Positions 1-7,057 are shown, counted from the stretch's first letter. The stretch: 12,581 nucleotides of DNA from Paracoccaceae bacterium (GCA_024742655.1 JANSYB010000017.1:1-12581); one strand, 5' to 3'. A program made the numbers and translations. The notes: generated by a model from the sequence alone, not told the origin.

Positions 1-31
1 CACGTCACAACCAGTTGCTGGAAAGCATCGG

Positions 32-523
32 ATGATCCATGTCCGCCAGGCCGGTCTGCTGGATGCCCGTCACGCGGCCGATTTGCTGAACGAGATCATC
101 GCGCGCGGCAGCACGACGGCGCATACAGGTGTGGTGACACGCACCGACATTGTCGAATGGATGACGCGATACAAGGGCCAGAGCGCGTGGTATGTCGCCG
201 AAAACGGCAGCGGGGATCTGCTCGGCTTCCAGTTCATCGAACCACATTCCGATCTGCCCCCGGATGCCTGCGACATTGCCAGTTTTGTCCGGATTGGCCG
301 AACCGGTTTGGGGATCGGCTCAAAACTGTTCGATGCGACACGCAAGGCGGCCCGTGATCTTGGTTACAATTGGATAAATGCCACGATCCGCGCCGACAAT
401 GAAAGCGGGCTGACCTATTATCAAAGCCGTGGCTTCGAGGATTACAAACGCATTCCCGACACACGTCTCGCCAACGGCCTCATCGTGGACCGCATCTGCA
501 AACGTTATGATTTAACGCGGTGA
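32..523 (+). CDS. GNAT-family N-acetyltransferase
   Basis: A 163-residue protein of the usual size for a single GNAT domain, which transfers an acetyl group from acetyl-CoA to an amine. The acetyl-CoA pyrophosphate loop is visible as RTGLGIGSKL (residues 90-99). It is followed by the helix and the late strand-helix block with ADNESGLTYYQSRGF (121-135), the usual GNAT ending where the Tyr supports the thiolate. The N-terminal half (NEIIARGSTTAHT, 20-32) recalls the phosphinothricin/methionine-sulfone acetyltransferase (Pat/MnaT-like) subgroup, but the substrate cannot be read from sequence. The start is supported by GGAAAG at 20-25, 6 nt upstream. The frame is open to the window edge, so a longer N-terminus cannot be excluded. 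The last 12 bp overlap the convergent regA end. GNAT assignment is firm, substrate unknown. Confidence 0.88.
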   Translation: MIHVRQAGLLDARHAADLLNEIIARGSTTAHTGVVTRTDIVEWMTRYKGQSAWYVAENGSGDLLGFQFIEPHSDLPPDACDIASFVRIGRTGLGIGSKLFDATRKAARDLGYNWINATIRADNESGLTYYQSRGFEDYKRIPDTRLANGLIVDRICKRYDLTR

Positions 524-1063
524 GCGTTTTGCCAAAATGCGCTGCAGGGTGCGTCTGTGCATGTTCAGGCGACGAGCGGTTTCGCTCACATTCCGGTCGC
601 AGAGCTCATAAACCCGCTGAATATGTTCCCAGCGCACGCGATCCGCGCTCATCGGGTTTTCCGGCGGTGGTGGCATCTCATCGTTGCCAGCCAAAAGCGC
701 ATTTGTGATGTCCGTCGCATCAGCGGGCTTGGACAGGTAATCCGTCGCGCCGATCTTGACCGCCGCTACAGCGGTGGCGATCGCACCATAGCCGGTCAGG
801 ACAACAACGCGGCTGTCGGGCCGCTTTTCCCGGATGGTTTCAACCACATCAAGGCCGTTGCCATCGCCAAGTCTCAGGTCACAGACGGCATAGGCCGGAG
901 GTCGGGCAGTGGCGATGGCCTGACCGGCCGCGACAGACCCGGCCGTCTCGACTTCGAACCCGCGCTTTTCCATCGCCTTGGCCAAACGACGCAGGAACGG
1001 CTCATCGTCATCAACGAGCAACAGGGACTTGTCTTCGCCTATCTCCCGAAAGTCTTCGGCCAT
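512..1063 (-). CDS. regA: Redox response regulator RegA (PrrA/ActR family)
   Basis: A 183-residue response regulator, matching the family length of about 184. The receiver domain spans residues 14-125: acidic pocket DDD 18-20, phospho-acceptor Asp62 in CDLRLGDGNG, Thr90, and Lys112 in LSKPAD. A proline run PPPP (131-134) forms the linker to a Fis-type helix-turn-helix (about 158-180), ending in MHRRTLQRILAKR, which is nearly invariant in RegA/PrrA/ActR. The family activates or represses photosynthesis, respiration, CO2 and N2 fixation genes according to redox state, under its kinase RegB, here encoded divergently. The ATG at 1063 is chosen over the in-frame ATG at 1162 because AGGAGGA lies 7 nt upstream and known RegA proteins begin at this point. 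The longer frame would also run into senC. It lies 77 bp downstream of senC, probably in the same transcript. Confidence 0.96.
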   Translation of the reverse strand: MAEDFREIGEDKSLLLVDDDEPFLRRLAKAMEKRGFEVETAGSVAAGQAIATARPPAYAVCDLRLGDGNGLDVVETIREKRPDSRVVVLTGYGAIATAVAAVKIGATDYLSKPADATDITNALLAGNDEMPPPPENPMSADRVRWEHIQRVYELCDRNVSETARRLNMHRRTLQRILAKRSPR

Positions 1064-1070
1064 CCCGCTC

Positions 1071-1077
1071 TCCTCCT
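1071..1077 (-). promoter_or_regulatory. Strong ribosome binding site of regA
   Basis: On the minus strand the sequence reads AGGAGGA, near-perfect complementarity to the 16S anti-Shine-Dalgarno, 7 nt before the ATG at 1063. It settles the regA start in favour of the 183-residue protein. Confidence 0.8.
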
Positions 1078-1097
1078 GCGCATGTCCCGTTTCATTG

Positions 1098-1126
1098 TCT
1101 TTAGCCTGCGCTGTATGATGCGTCAA
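1098..1126 (-). promoter_or_regulatory. Possible internal promoter for regA
   Basis: In the 77-bp senC-regA gap the minus strand carries TTGACG, a 17-nt spacer, then TAAAGA. The -35 element matches consensus in 5 of 6 positions with correct spacing, but the -10 matches only 3 of 6. It would give regA some transcription independent of senC. This is a weak call from pattern alone; a chance match is quite possible. Confidence 0.25.
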
Positions 1127-1140
1127 ACCATCGCAGGTTT

Positions 1141-1758
1141 CTACATCGCGTCCACAAAACATTCGACGCGATCGGCCATGGCCTCGGGACTGGTTTCGCG
1201 GCGAAAGAATTCGACAAAACCGTATTTGGGCAGGGTGAGATAGGTAAACGTCGAGTGGTCGACGAGATAGTATTCCTCGTCGCCCTCCTGCTTTTGATAA
1301 AAGGTGCGGTATGCCTTGCTGGCGGCCTTGACCTGTTCGGCGGTGCCAGTCAGGCCGACCATGCGGGGATGGATGTTGGCCGCGAAGTCACCCACGACCT
1401 TGGGTGTATCCCGATCCGGGTCGACCGAAATGAAAACAGGCTTGGCCATAACGCCACGCTCTTCGAGTGTATCAACCGCAGCCGCATTTCGCACCGCATC
1501 GAGCGGACAGACATCAGGACAGAACGTATAGCCAAAGTAAATCAGCGCTGGCTGGTCGATGACGTCAACGTCAGTAACCGTTTCACCTGACCCATTGACC
1601 AGGGTGAACGGCCCCCCAATCTGTGAAGCGCCACCGGCAACCTGCCCGGCGCGACACTGGGCAAATCGATCATCGCTGCGATCCATGGTCAGAAACCATG
1701 TTGCGGACCCCCCGGCCACGATAATCAGGGCTGCCAGAATAACGTAAAGGCGCATCAT
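1141..1758 (-). CDS. senC: SCO1/SenC family copper chaperone
   Basis: A 205-residue Sco protein with an N-terminal membrane anchor (about residues 4-24) and a periplasmic thioredoxin-fold domain. The copper site is complete: Cys80 and Cys84 in FCPDVCP, and His168 in VDHSTF. DPDRDTP (113-119) is the other family signature. Sco proteins insert copper in the CuA/CuB centres of heme-copper oxidases and may act as thiol reductants. In Rhodobacter the homologue SenC is needed for full cytochrome oxidase activity and sits in front of regA, as here. There is no lipobox Cys near the anchor. Two adjacent ATGs (1758 and 1755) are possible starts; the ribosome binding site is weak (AGTGAGA about 13 nt upstream), so the exact first residue is uncertain. 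It is transcribed divergently from regB. Confidence 0.95.
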   Translation of the reverse strand: MMRLYVILAALIIVAGGSATWFLTMDRSDDRFAQCRAGQVAGGASQIGGPFTLVNGSGETVTDVDVIDQPALIYFGYTFCPDVCPLDAVRNAAAVDTLEERGVMAKPVFISVDPDRDTPKVVGDFAANIHPRMVGLTGTAEQVKAASKAYRTFYQKQEGDEEYYLVDHSTFTYLTLPKYGFVEFFRRETSPEAMADRVECFVDAM

Positions 1759-1846
1759 CGATCTGTCTCACTTTTCTGGGCATCTTTCATGTCCTGTGGC
1801 ACATCTAATGGGACGAGCAACGCTTGCAAAGAGAGGGCGGCCCCAA
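1759..1846. promoter_or_regulatory. Divergent control region between senC-regA and regB
   Basis: This 88-bp gap separates the start codons of senC (leftward) and regB (rightward), so it must hold at least one promoter for each unless upstream transcription supplies it. I could not identify convincing -35/-10 pairs or an unambiguous RegA-binding site. The only local symmetry seen is a short GCAA-CGC-TTGC inverted repeat. In Rhodobacter species this region is known to be autoregulated by RegA, so that is the expected but unproven mode here. Confidence 0.5.
1831..1837 (+). promoter_or_regulatory. Ribosome binding site deciding the regB start
   Basis: GAGAGGG lies 9 nt before the ATG at 1847. 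The upstream in-frame ATG at 1796 would add 17 residues unlike RegB N-termini, and its translation would start inside the divergent promoter region. Confidence 0.6.
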
Positions 1847-3241
1847 ATGGCAGACTCCACGATCAATTTTCCGGCAAGCAGCCGAACCCGAAACTGGATC
1901 AGGCTGCGTACGCTGGTGTTTCTGCGGTGGTGGGCCATAGCCGGGCAAATCGCCGCATTGGTGATAGCGGAACTGCTTTACGGCCTCTCTCTGGAAATCG
2001 GGTATTGTTACCTCGTTGTGGGTGTCTCGGTCGTCTCGAACATCGTCGCGACGTTCATCTTTCCCGAGAACAAGCGTCTGTCCGAGCGCGAGACGCTGAT
2101 TATCACCTTGTTCGATCTGGTGCAGCTTGGCGTGCTTTTGTATCTGACGGGTGGTCTCAACAATCCCTTTTCCATTCTGATCGTTGGCCCGGTCACGGTG
2201 TCCGCTGCGGCGTTAACGGCGCGGTCGACCATCTTTCTGGCGCTGACTGCCATCGTCATTGCCTCGGTACTGATCGAGTTCCACCTGCCGTTGCGCACGG
2301 AACAGGGTTTCATACTTCGGGTTCCTGATATCTTTCTGTTCGGGATCTGGGTTGCGATCGTGATCGCCGTGATTTTTCTGGGCGCTTACGCGCGCAGAAT
2401 CACATCCGAAATGCACGCCATGTCCGAGGCGTTGCAGGCAACCCAGATGGCGCTTGCGAGAGAGCAGAAACTGACCGACCTGGGTGGTGTTGTCGCCGCA
2501 GCCGCACATGAGCTTGGAACGCCGCTGGCCACGATCAAGCTGACCAGTTCCGAGCTTGCCCAGGAACTCGAAGGCAACGACGACCTGCGAGAGGATGCCT
2601 TGCTGATCAAAGAGCAGGCGGACCGGTGCCGTGATATCCTGCGATCGATGGGGCGGGCAGGAAAGGATGACCTTCACCTGCGGCATGCTCCGCTTGTCGC
2701 CGTTCTGGAAGAGGCCGCGGAGCCGCATGCGGAGCGCGGTAAAACCATTCTCTTCGAAGAAAGGCCACATGGAGACCCACCCGAGCATCAGCCCACGATC
2801 CTGCGCCGCCCCGAGATCATTCACGGTCTGCGCAACCTGATCCAGAATGCCGTCGACTTTTCACGCGCGACTGTCTGGATCGAAACCGAATGGACCGACC
2901 AGAGCATCACCATCAGGATCATGGATGATGGTCTGGGCTATCCTCCGACTTTGCTTGGCCGGATCGGGGAACCCTTCATGCGACGGCGCAACCAACCTGC
3001 CGATTCCCGCAGGCCTGAATATGAAGGCATGGGTCTGGGACTGTTCATCGCCAAGACTTTGCTGGAACGCTCAGGCGCCGACCTGAATTTTGCAAATGGC
3101 TCTGACTCGTTTCGGACGCGAAAGGACTATTCGGACCGGACAGGGGCTTTTGTCGAAGTGACATGGCCTCGCGACAGGCTGGAAAGCGACCCGCGCGCCG
3201 CACGCAAGACCCTGGGTCAGAACCAACCGATTTCAGGGTAG
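1847..3241 (+). CDS. regB: Redox sensor histidine kinase RegB (PrrB/ActS family)
   Basis: A 464-residue membrane kinase, close to the about 460 of R. capsulatus RegB. The N-terminal half (about 20-181) has roughly six hydrophobic segments. It includes the heptapeptide GGLNNPF (102-108), the conserved quinone-interaction motif of RegB. The DHp domain carries the phospho-acceptor His221 in AAAAHELGTPLATI. The redox-active cysteine is Cys261 in ADRCRDIL, equivalent to Cys265 of R. capsulatus, which controls kinase activity by disulfide or sulfenic acid formation. The ATPase domain shows the N box NLIQNAVDF (330-338), G1 DDGLGYP (360-366) and G2 GMGLGLFIA (395-403). All catalytic elements are intact. 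It autophosphorylates under reducing conditions and passes phosphate to RegA, encoded divergently. The next gene follows after a 98-bp gap that has its own regulatory site. Confidence 0.96.
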   Translation: MADSTINFPASSRTRNWIRLRTLVFLRWWAIAGQIAALVIAELLYGLSLEIGYCYLVVGVSVVSNIVATFIFPENKRLSERETLIITLFDLVQLGVLLYLTGGLNNPFSILIVGPVTVSAAALTARSTIFLALTAIVIASVLIEFHLPLRTEQGFILRVPDIFLFGIWVAIVIAVIFLGAYARRITSEMHAMSEALQATQMALAREQKLTDLGGVVAAAAHELGTPLATIKLTSSELAQELEGNDDLREDALLIKEQADRCRDILRSMGRAGKDDLHLRHAPLVAVLEEAAEPHAERGKTILFEERPHGDPPEHQPTILRRPEIIHGLRNLIQNAVDFSRATVWIETEWTDQSITIRIMDDGLGYPPTLLGRIGEPFMRRRNQPADSRRPEYEGMGLGLFIAKTLLERSGADLNFANGSDSFRTRKDYSDRTGAFVEVTWPRDRLESDPRAARKTLGQNQPISG

Positions 3242-3276
3242 GCGCAGCATCTCGCGGTCAACGATCTGCAGGCATT

Positions 3277-3293
3277 TTAACCTGTCATTAACC
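3277..3293 (+). promoter_or_regulatory. CtrA binding site (TTAACC-N5-TTAACC)
   Basis: The sequence TTAACC-TGTCA-TTAACC is two exact half-sites in direct repeat. It matches the full CtrA consensus TTAA-N7-TTAA(C) known from Caulobacter and Rhodobacterales. It ends 46 bp before the ATG of the DivL-like gene, so the downstream half could overlap a -35 element. It lies in the only gap between regB and addA longer than 40 bp. No other full match was found by eye in the window. Twelve fixed bases make a chance hit in a GC-rich 12.6-kb window unlikely. Binding itself is inferred. Confidence 0.72.
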
Positions 3294-3339
3294 CTGTTTG
3301 CGCCATTTTGGGCAGATCAGTCCCAATCCGGTAGGCAGC

Positions 3340-4851
3340 ATGCCCGGTCTTTCCATCTTCGAGCTTTCTGGTCTCGTCGTGATTTCTATGGTCATCTCGC
3401 TGACCTTTCTGTGGCTGATCGGGCATTCAAGACGGGGTGCGGTGCGCGCGCCTCACGATCCGAAGGTTTCGGAGCCGTCGTGCATACATTTCCTGTTCGA
3501 GGGTGACGCCCTCGCAGACAATGATTTGCCCATCCAGCATATCGCCACCAAGGGCGAGACCGATATTCAGACCTGGAGCGATTTGCGCAGTTGGTTGGGC
3601 GGCCGGTTCGGGGCGCTACCGAGCAGCCTGTCTGACATCGAACCTGACGACGTCGTGCATCGCGCATCCACTAAATCCGGTGACCGCGCAACATTGACCA
3701 TTTCCAGAAGCGGTGAGGCCCGGCGCGTGACACTCACGGATTCAAACATGCCAGACGCACAGGCACGCCACCGCGCCCATCTCATGGAAAACGCGCTTGG
3801 CCGACATATGGCCGCATTGAACGAAGCGCCATGCGCGATCTGTCTGCTCGACACGGACAAGCAGCCCGCCTGGCAAAATGAATTGTTCGCTGAGTTTTCC
3901 GAAATGGAGGCAACCCATCTCAGAGAGGCCGCGACCAAGACACTTGTGTCCGACCGGGTCCGCCTGAAATCGGGAAACCGTGAAGAGGACAGGCATTTCG
4001 AACTGCGCAAATCCGTGCAATCGGATTACGAGGTTCTTTATGCGATTGATGTCACGAAGGTCGTTCAGGCAGAACGCGTGCGCCGCGAATTCGTACAGAC
4101 CCTGACAAAGACATTCGCCAACCTGACGACCGGCCTGGCGGTGTTCGATCGTCACCGGCAACTGGCCCTGTTCAACCCCGCCCTGGTGGACCTGACCCAT
4201 CTGCCCGCCGTTTTCCTGAGTGGCCGCCCGTCACTGCACCAGTTTTTCGACAGGCTGCGCGATCACAAGGTTCTGCCGGAGCCCAAGAATTACAGCGATT
4301 GGCGCACGCAGATAGACGCGATGATCGCGTCTGCCTCCGATGGGCTTTATCTTGAGGATTGGTGCCTGCCGGCAGGATTGACGTACCGTGTCACGGGACG
4401 ACCGCATCCCGATGGCGCTATCGCCTTCCTGTTCGAAGATATTTCAGACGAGATATCTCTTACCCGCCGGTTCCGGAGCCAGCTGGATCTGCATATGTCC
4501 GTATTGCACCTGCTGGATGAGGCCGTTGCCGTGATCGGCCCCGGCAATATGCTGGTCATGTGCAACGCGGCGTGTTCAAGGTTGCTTTCCATCGAACCGG
4601 ACAAGAGTTTTGCCGATTTCTCGGCGAATGACTTTTTATCCGCCTGCCACCGAATACTGCCGGATGAAAAAACCTGGGCCGATGTTGGTCAGGCCGTAAA
4701 GGAGCGGCGATCGGGGCTGTATGACATTGCGATGTCGTCAGGTGGGATCTGCCACTGTTTTGTCAAACAGCTGCCAGGACAGTCCGTGATGATCAAACTG
4801 TCCACGCACCACACCGAAACCCAACCCGACCTGACGTCTGTGTCGGCCTGA
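3340..4851 (+). CDS. divL: Membrane-anchored multi-PAS protein without kinase domain, DivL-like
   Basis: A 503-residue protein. One membrane helix (about 8-28) precedes a cytoplasmic part with probably three PAS folds: about 155-240, 255-368 and 385-490, joined by polar helices. The second (FNPALVDL, DRLRDHKVLPEP, then SDWR) resembles the PAS region of DivL. No H, N, G1 or G2 box exists, so it cannot be a kinase. Caulobacter DivL is longer and keeps a pseudokinase-like module that modulates CckA. The Rhodobacter capsulatus DivL is a PAS protein lacking that module and regulates CtrA and the gene transfer agent. Context (followed by tsaE and the add genes, as in Caulobacter) supports DivL. ATG 3340 is preferred over TTG 3298, because a promoter at the CtrA site would start transcripts downstream of 3298. 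Nine cysteines are present, including Cys165-x2-Cys168 and Cys471-His-Cys473. PAS architecture is firm, the DivL name probable. Confidence 0.72.
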   Translation: MPGLSIFELSGLVVISMVISLTFLWLIGHSRRGAVRAPHDPKVSEPSCIHFLFEGDALADNDLPIQHIATKGETDIQTWSDLRSWLGGRFGALPSSLSDIEPDDVVHRASTKSGDRATLTISRSGEARRVTLTDSNMPDAQARHRAHLMENALGRHMAALNEAPCAICLLDTDKQPAWQNELFAEFSEMEATHLREAATKTLVSDRVRLKSGNREEDRHFELRKSVQSDYEVLYAIDVTKVVQAERVRREFVQTLTKTFANLTTGLAVFDRHRQLALFNPALVDLTHLPAVFLSGRPSLHQFFDRLRDHKVLPEPKNYSDWRTQIDAMIASASDGLYLEDWCLPAGLTYRVTGRPHPDGAIAFLFEDISDEISLTRRFRSQLDLHMSVLHLLDEAVAVIGPGNMLVMCNAACSRLLSIEPDKSFADFSANDFLSACHRILPDEKTWADVGQAVKERRSGLYDIAMSSGGICHCFVKQLPGQSVMIKLSTHHTETQPDLTSVSA

Positions 4852-4891
4852 ACCACCTTGAAGGTACATGCGGCCGGTGTAGTGTCGGGCC

Positions 4892-5368
4892 ATGGCGGAT
4901 CAGACGCGGTCTTTATTCCTGAACAGCCCTCGGGCGACATGCGACCTGGCAAGAGCACTTGCCCGGACGCTTGGGCCCGGCGACGTCATTTTGCTGTCCG
5001 GGACTGTGGGCGCGGGCAAAACGCATTTCGTACGCGCGCTGATCCTTTCGCTACTGGAAGAGCCGGAAGACGTGCCCTCCCCCACCTATACGCTTGTGCA
5101 AACCTACGAAACCAAAAGGCATGAAATCTGGCATGCGGATCTTTATCGGCTGACAGATCCCGCCGAGGTCATCGAACTTGGGATTAACGATGCTTTCGAA
5201 ACAGCGGTTTGCCTCGTTGAATGGCCCGACCGTCTGCATGATCTGGCACCGGGCAATGCGCTGTCTCTGGCCTTTTCCAACCCGGCAGGCGATGATACGC
5301 GGAACGTTACGATGGCTTGGTCGGACCCGCGCTGGACGGATAGAGTGAAGGACATCGCTGATGACTGA
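4892..5368 (+). CDS. tsaE: tRNA t6A biosynthesis ATPase TsaE
   Basis: A 158-residue P-loop ATPase, the usual TsaE length. Walker A is GTVGAGKT (37-44). The switch-like motif PSPTYTLV (62-69), HADLYRL (81-87) and EWPDRL (110-115) with its functional Trp are all present. TsaE binds the TsaB-TsaD heterodimer and its ATP hydrolysis resets the complex that transfers threonylcarbamoyl to A37 of ANN-reading tRNAs. tsaB and tsaD are not in the window. The ATG at 4892 has only a weak ribosome binding site (GTGTCGGG just upstream). The gene begins 40 bp after the DivL-like gene, with no clear promoter or terminator between, so co-transcription is likely. Its stop overlaps the start of amgK by 8 bp. Confidence 0.94.
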   Translation: MADQTRSLFLNSPRATCDLARALARTLGPGDVILLSGTVGAGKTHFVRALILSLLEEPEDVPSPTYTLVQTYETKRHEIWHADLYRLTDPAEVIELGINDAFETAVCLVEWPDRLHDLAPGNALSLAFSNPAGDDTRNVTMAWSDPRWTDRVKDIADD

Positions 5369-6389
5369 ACGGGATGCGAAAATCGAAAGTTTTCTGTCCC
5401 GCTCCGGATGGTCTGACGCGTTGAGGGCTGTTCTTGCGGGGGATGCGTCCAACCGCCGATACCTGCGCCTCGTCCACCCCGAAACAGGGGAACGTGCGGT
5501 GCTGATGGATGCCCCGCCGGACAAAGGCGAAGATGTTCTTCCCTTCATTCGTATCTGTGGCTTTCTGCGTGGCCTGAACCTGAGCGCACCAGACATCAAG
5601 GCGCGTGATGAGGACGCCGGCTTTCTTTTGCTGGAGGACCTTGGAGATGATCTTTTCGCTCGCGTCATTCCGCGTGAGCCACAGCTTGAAAACAGTCTCT
5701 ATTCCGCAGCGATCGACGTGTTGATCCAGCTGCATGCCCATGCACCACCACCGGGCCTCGAGGCATATGGGCCGGCCATGGCGGCACCTCTCTCGGCGCT
5801 GGCTTATGACTGGTATCTGCCAGCCGCGACAGATCAGGAGAACGCCAGTGCGAAATCAGAGTTCATGGTCGCCATGCAAGACGCGCTGGCCGCCCATGCG
5901 CCGGATTGTGACGTTCTGATCCAACGCGATTATCACGCCGAAAACCTGCTTTGGCTGCCGGAACGTGATGGCGTTGGGCGGGTAGGTTTGCTCGATTTTC
6001 AAGACGCGGCACTTGGCCATCGCGCCTACGATCTGGTTTCGCTTCTTCAGGACGCACGCCGCGACGTGCCTACTGATATCGAGGTGGATATGATTGCCCG
6101 CTATATCGATGCAACAGGTCAACCCTCCGCGGCATTCAAAGCCGCCTATGCCACGCTTGGCGTGCAACGGAACCTTCGCATCCTTGGCGTTTTTGCCCGG
6201 CTTTGTGTTCGGGACGGCAAGCCGGGTTACCTTGATTTCCTCCCACGGGTCTGGGGCCTTTTGCAGCGCGATCTGGCACATCCGAACCTGTCCGCGCTGC
6301 AAGACATAATAGATAAGACTCTGCCTTCGCCCTCCCCCGAAATACTGGACAAGGTGCAAGCCAAATGTGCAACCGACCCGAGGCGGTAA
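5361..6389 (+). CDS. amgK: N-acetylmuramate/N-acetylglucosamine kinase AmgK
   Basis: A 342-residue aminoglycoside-phosphotransferase-fold sugar kinase. AmgK phosphorylates the anomeric C1 hydroxyl of MurNAc (and GlcNAc) released by peptidoglycan turnover. Seen: the ATP-loop motif GDASNRRYLRL (27-37), typical of this family; ATP-hinge region LLLEDLGDDLF (89-99); catalytic Asp190 and Asn195 in QRDYHAENLL; metal-binding Asp212 in LDFQDA; and a helical C-terminus. The AmgK form RDYH replaces the HGD of antibiotic kinases. The ATG at 5361 has GAAGGA 8 nt upstream and overlaps the tsaE stop by 8 bp, implying translational coupling. The next gene is its pathway partner murU, overlapping by 25 bp, which strongly supports the assignment over a generic phosphotransferase. 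Confidence 0.9.
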   Translation: MTERDAKIESFLSRSGWSDALRAVLAGDASNRRYLRLVHPETGERAVLMDAPPDKGEDVLPFIRICGFLRGLNLSAPDIKARDEDAGFLLLEDLGDDLFARVIPREPQLENSLYSAAIDVLIQLHAHAPPPGLEAYGPAMAAPLSALAYDWYLPAATDQENASAKSEFMVAMQDALAAHAPDCDVLIQRDYHAENLLWLPERDGVGRVGLLDFQDAALGHRAYDLVSLLQDARRDVPTDIEVDMIARYIDATGQPSAAFKAAYATLGVQRNLRILGVFARLCVRDGKPGYLDFLPRVWGLLQRDLAHPNLSALQDIIDKTLPSPSPEILDKVQAKCATDPRR

Positions 6390-7057
6390 TGCTGTTCGCG
6401 GCCGGGTTCGGCACGCGGATGGCACCCCTGACCGATCATCGCCCAAAACCCATGATCCCGGTCGGCGGACGCCCCCTGATCGATCACGCGCTGGATCAGG
6501 TTGAGGCCTATGGGCCAAAACGCATCGTGATGAACCTGCATTATCTGGGCGAACAGATCATCCAGTATCTGGAGAAACGTCCAGTCCGTTTTTCCCATGA
6601 AACCCCGGACATTCTGGAAACGGGCGGTGGCCTGCGCGCTGCGCTGCCGCTTTTGGGGGACGCGCCGGTATTTACCATGAACACCGATGCGGTGTGGCGC
6701 GGGCCGAACCCGCTGGCACATCTTGCCGCGCATTGGAACCCGGATGTCATGGATGCCCTCTTGCTTTGCGTCCCTCCAGACCAAGCCTTTGGTCACACGG
6801 GGCCAGGAGATTTTCTGGTCGACGGCTCCGGTCTTGCCGAACGCGGGCCCGGTGCCATTTACTCCGGGCTCCAGATCATCAAGACGGACGGTCTGGATCA
6901 GGTAGAGGAGCGTGCGTTCTCGCTCAACTTGCTCTGGAATCGTATGCTTGCGGCGAGAACGCTCCATGCCGTGGCCTACCCCGGGCTGTGGTGTGACGTC
7001 GGCACGCCGGCCGGCCTTGCGCGGGCCGAAACACTATTGGCCGATACCCATGTTTGA
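6365..7057 (+). CDS. murU: N-acetylmuramate 1-phosphate uridylyltransferase MurU
   Basis: A 230-residue nucleotidyltransferase of the size of Pseudomonas MurU (about 220-230). It converts MurNAc-1-phosphate plus UTP to UDP-MurNAc, bypassing de novo MurA/MurB synthesis. That bypass is the basis of fosfomycin tolerance in bacteria with this route. Visible: nucleotide-binding signature LFAAGFGTRMAPLT (10-23) with Lys28 in HRPKPM; ETGGG (85-89), which contacts uracil/ribose; metal-binding Asp108 in MNTDAVW; and Asp211 in WCDVGTP near the end. ATG 6365 has AAGGTG 7 nt upstream and keeps the first beta strand intact. The in-frame ATG at 6389 would remove most of that strand. It overlaps amgK by 25 bp and addB by 8 bp. 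Confidence 0.92.
   Translation: MCNRPEAVMLFAAGFGTRMAPLTDHRPKPMIPVGGRPLIDHALDQVEAYGPKRIVMNLHYLGEQIIQYLEKRPVRFSHETPDILETGGGLRAALPLLGDAPVFTMNTDAVWRGPNPLAHLAAHWNPDVMDALLLCVPPDQAFGHTGPGDFLVDGSGLAERGPGAIYSGLQIIKTDGLDQVEERAFSLNLLWNRMLAARTLHAVAYPGLWCDVGTPAGLARAETLLADTHV

Noticed and set aside
1064-1162. A 33-residue longer regA reading frame starting at 1162
   Set aside because: It overlaps the senC end, its extra residues do not look like RegA, and the AGGAGGA site fixes the start at 1063.
557-1243. A 228-codon plus-strand frame across regA
   Set aside because: Shadow of regA, which carries the clear receiver and Fis motifs on the other strand.
1796-1846. A 17-residue longer regB starting at ATG 1796
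   Set aside because: No ribosome binding site was seen there, and it lies in the divergent promoter region; ATG 1847 has GAGAGGG and gives the family length.
3298-3339. TTG start giving a 517-residue DivL-like protein
   Set aside because: It begins five bases after the CtrA motif, so a transcript from that promoter would start downstream of it. The membrane helix begins right after ATG 3340.
4081-4125. DHp-like helix RREFVQTLTKTFANL as a histidine kinase site
   Set aside because: No phospho-acceptor His and no ATPase boxes follow; the sequence runs directly into a PAS fold.
4855-4865. Short palindrome ACCTT-G-AAGGT after the DivL-like gene
   Set aside because: A 5-bp stem with a one-base loop and no following T run; too weak for a terminator and with no known operator match.
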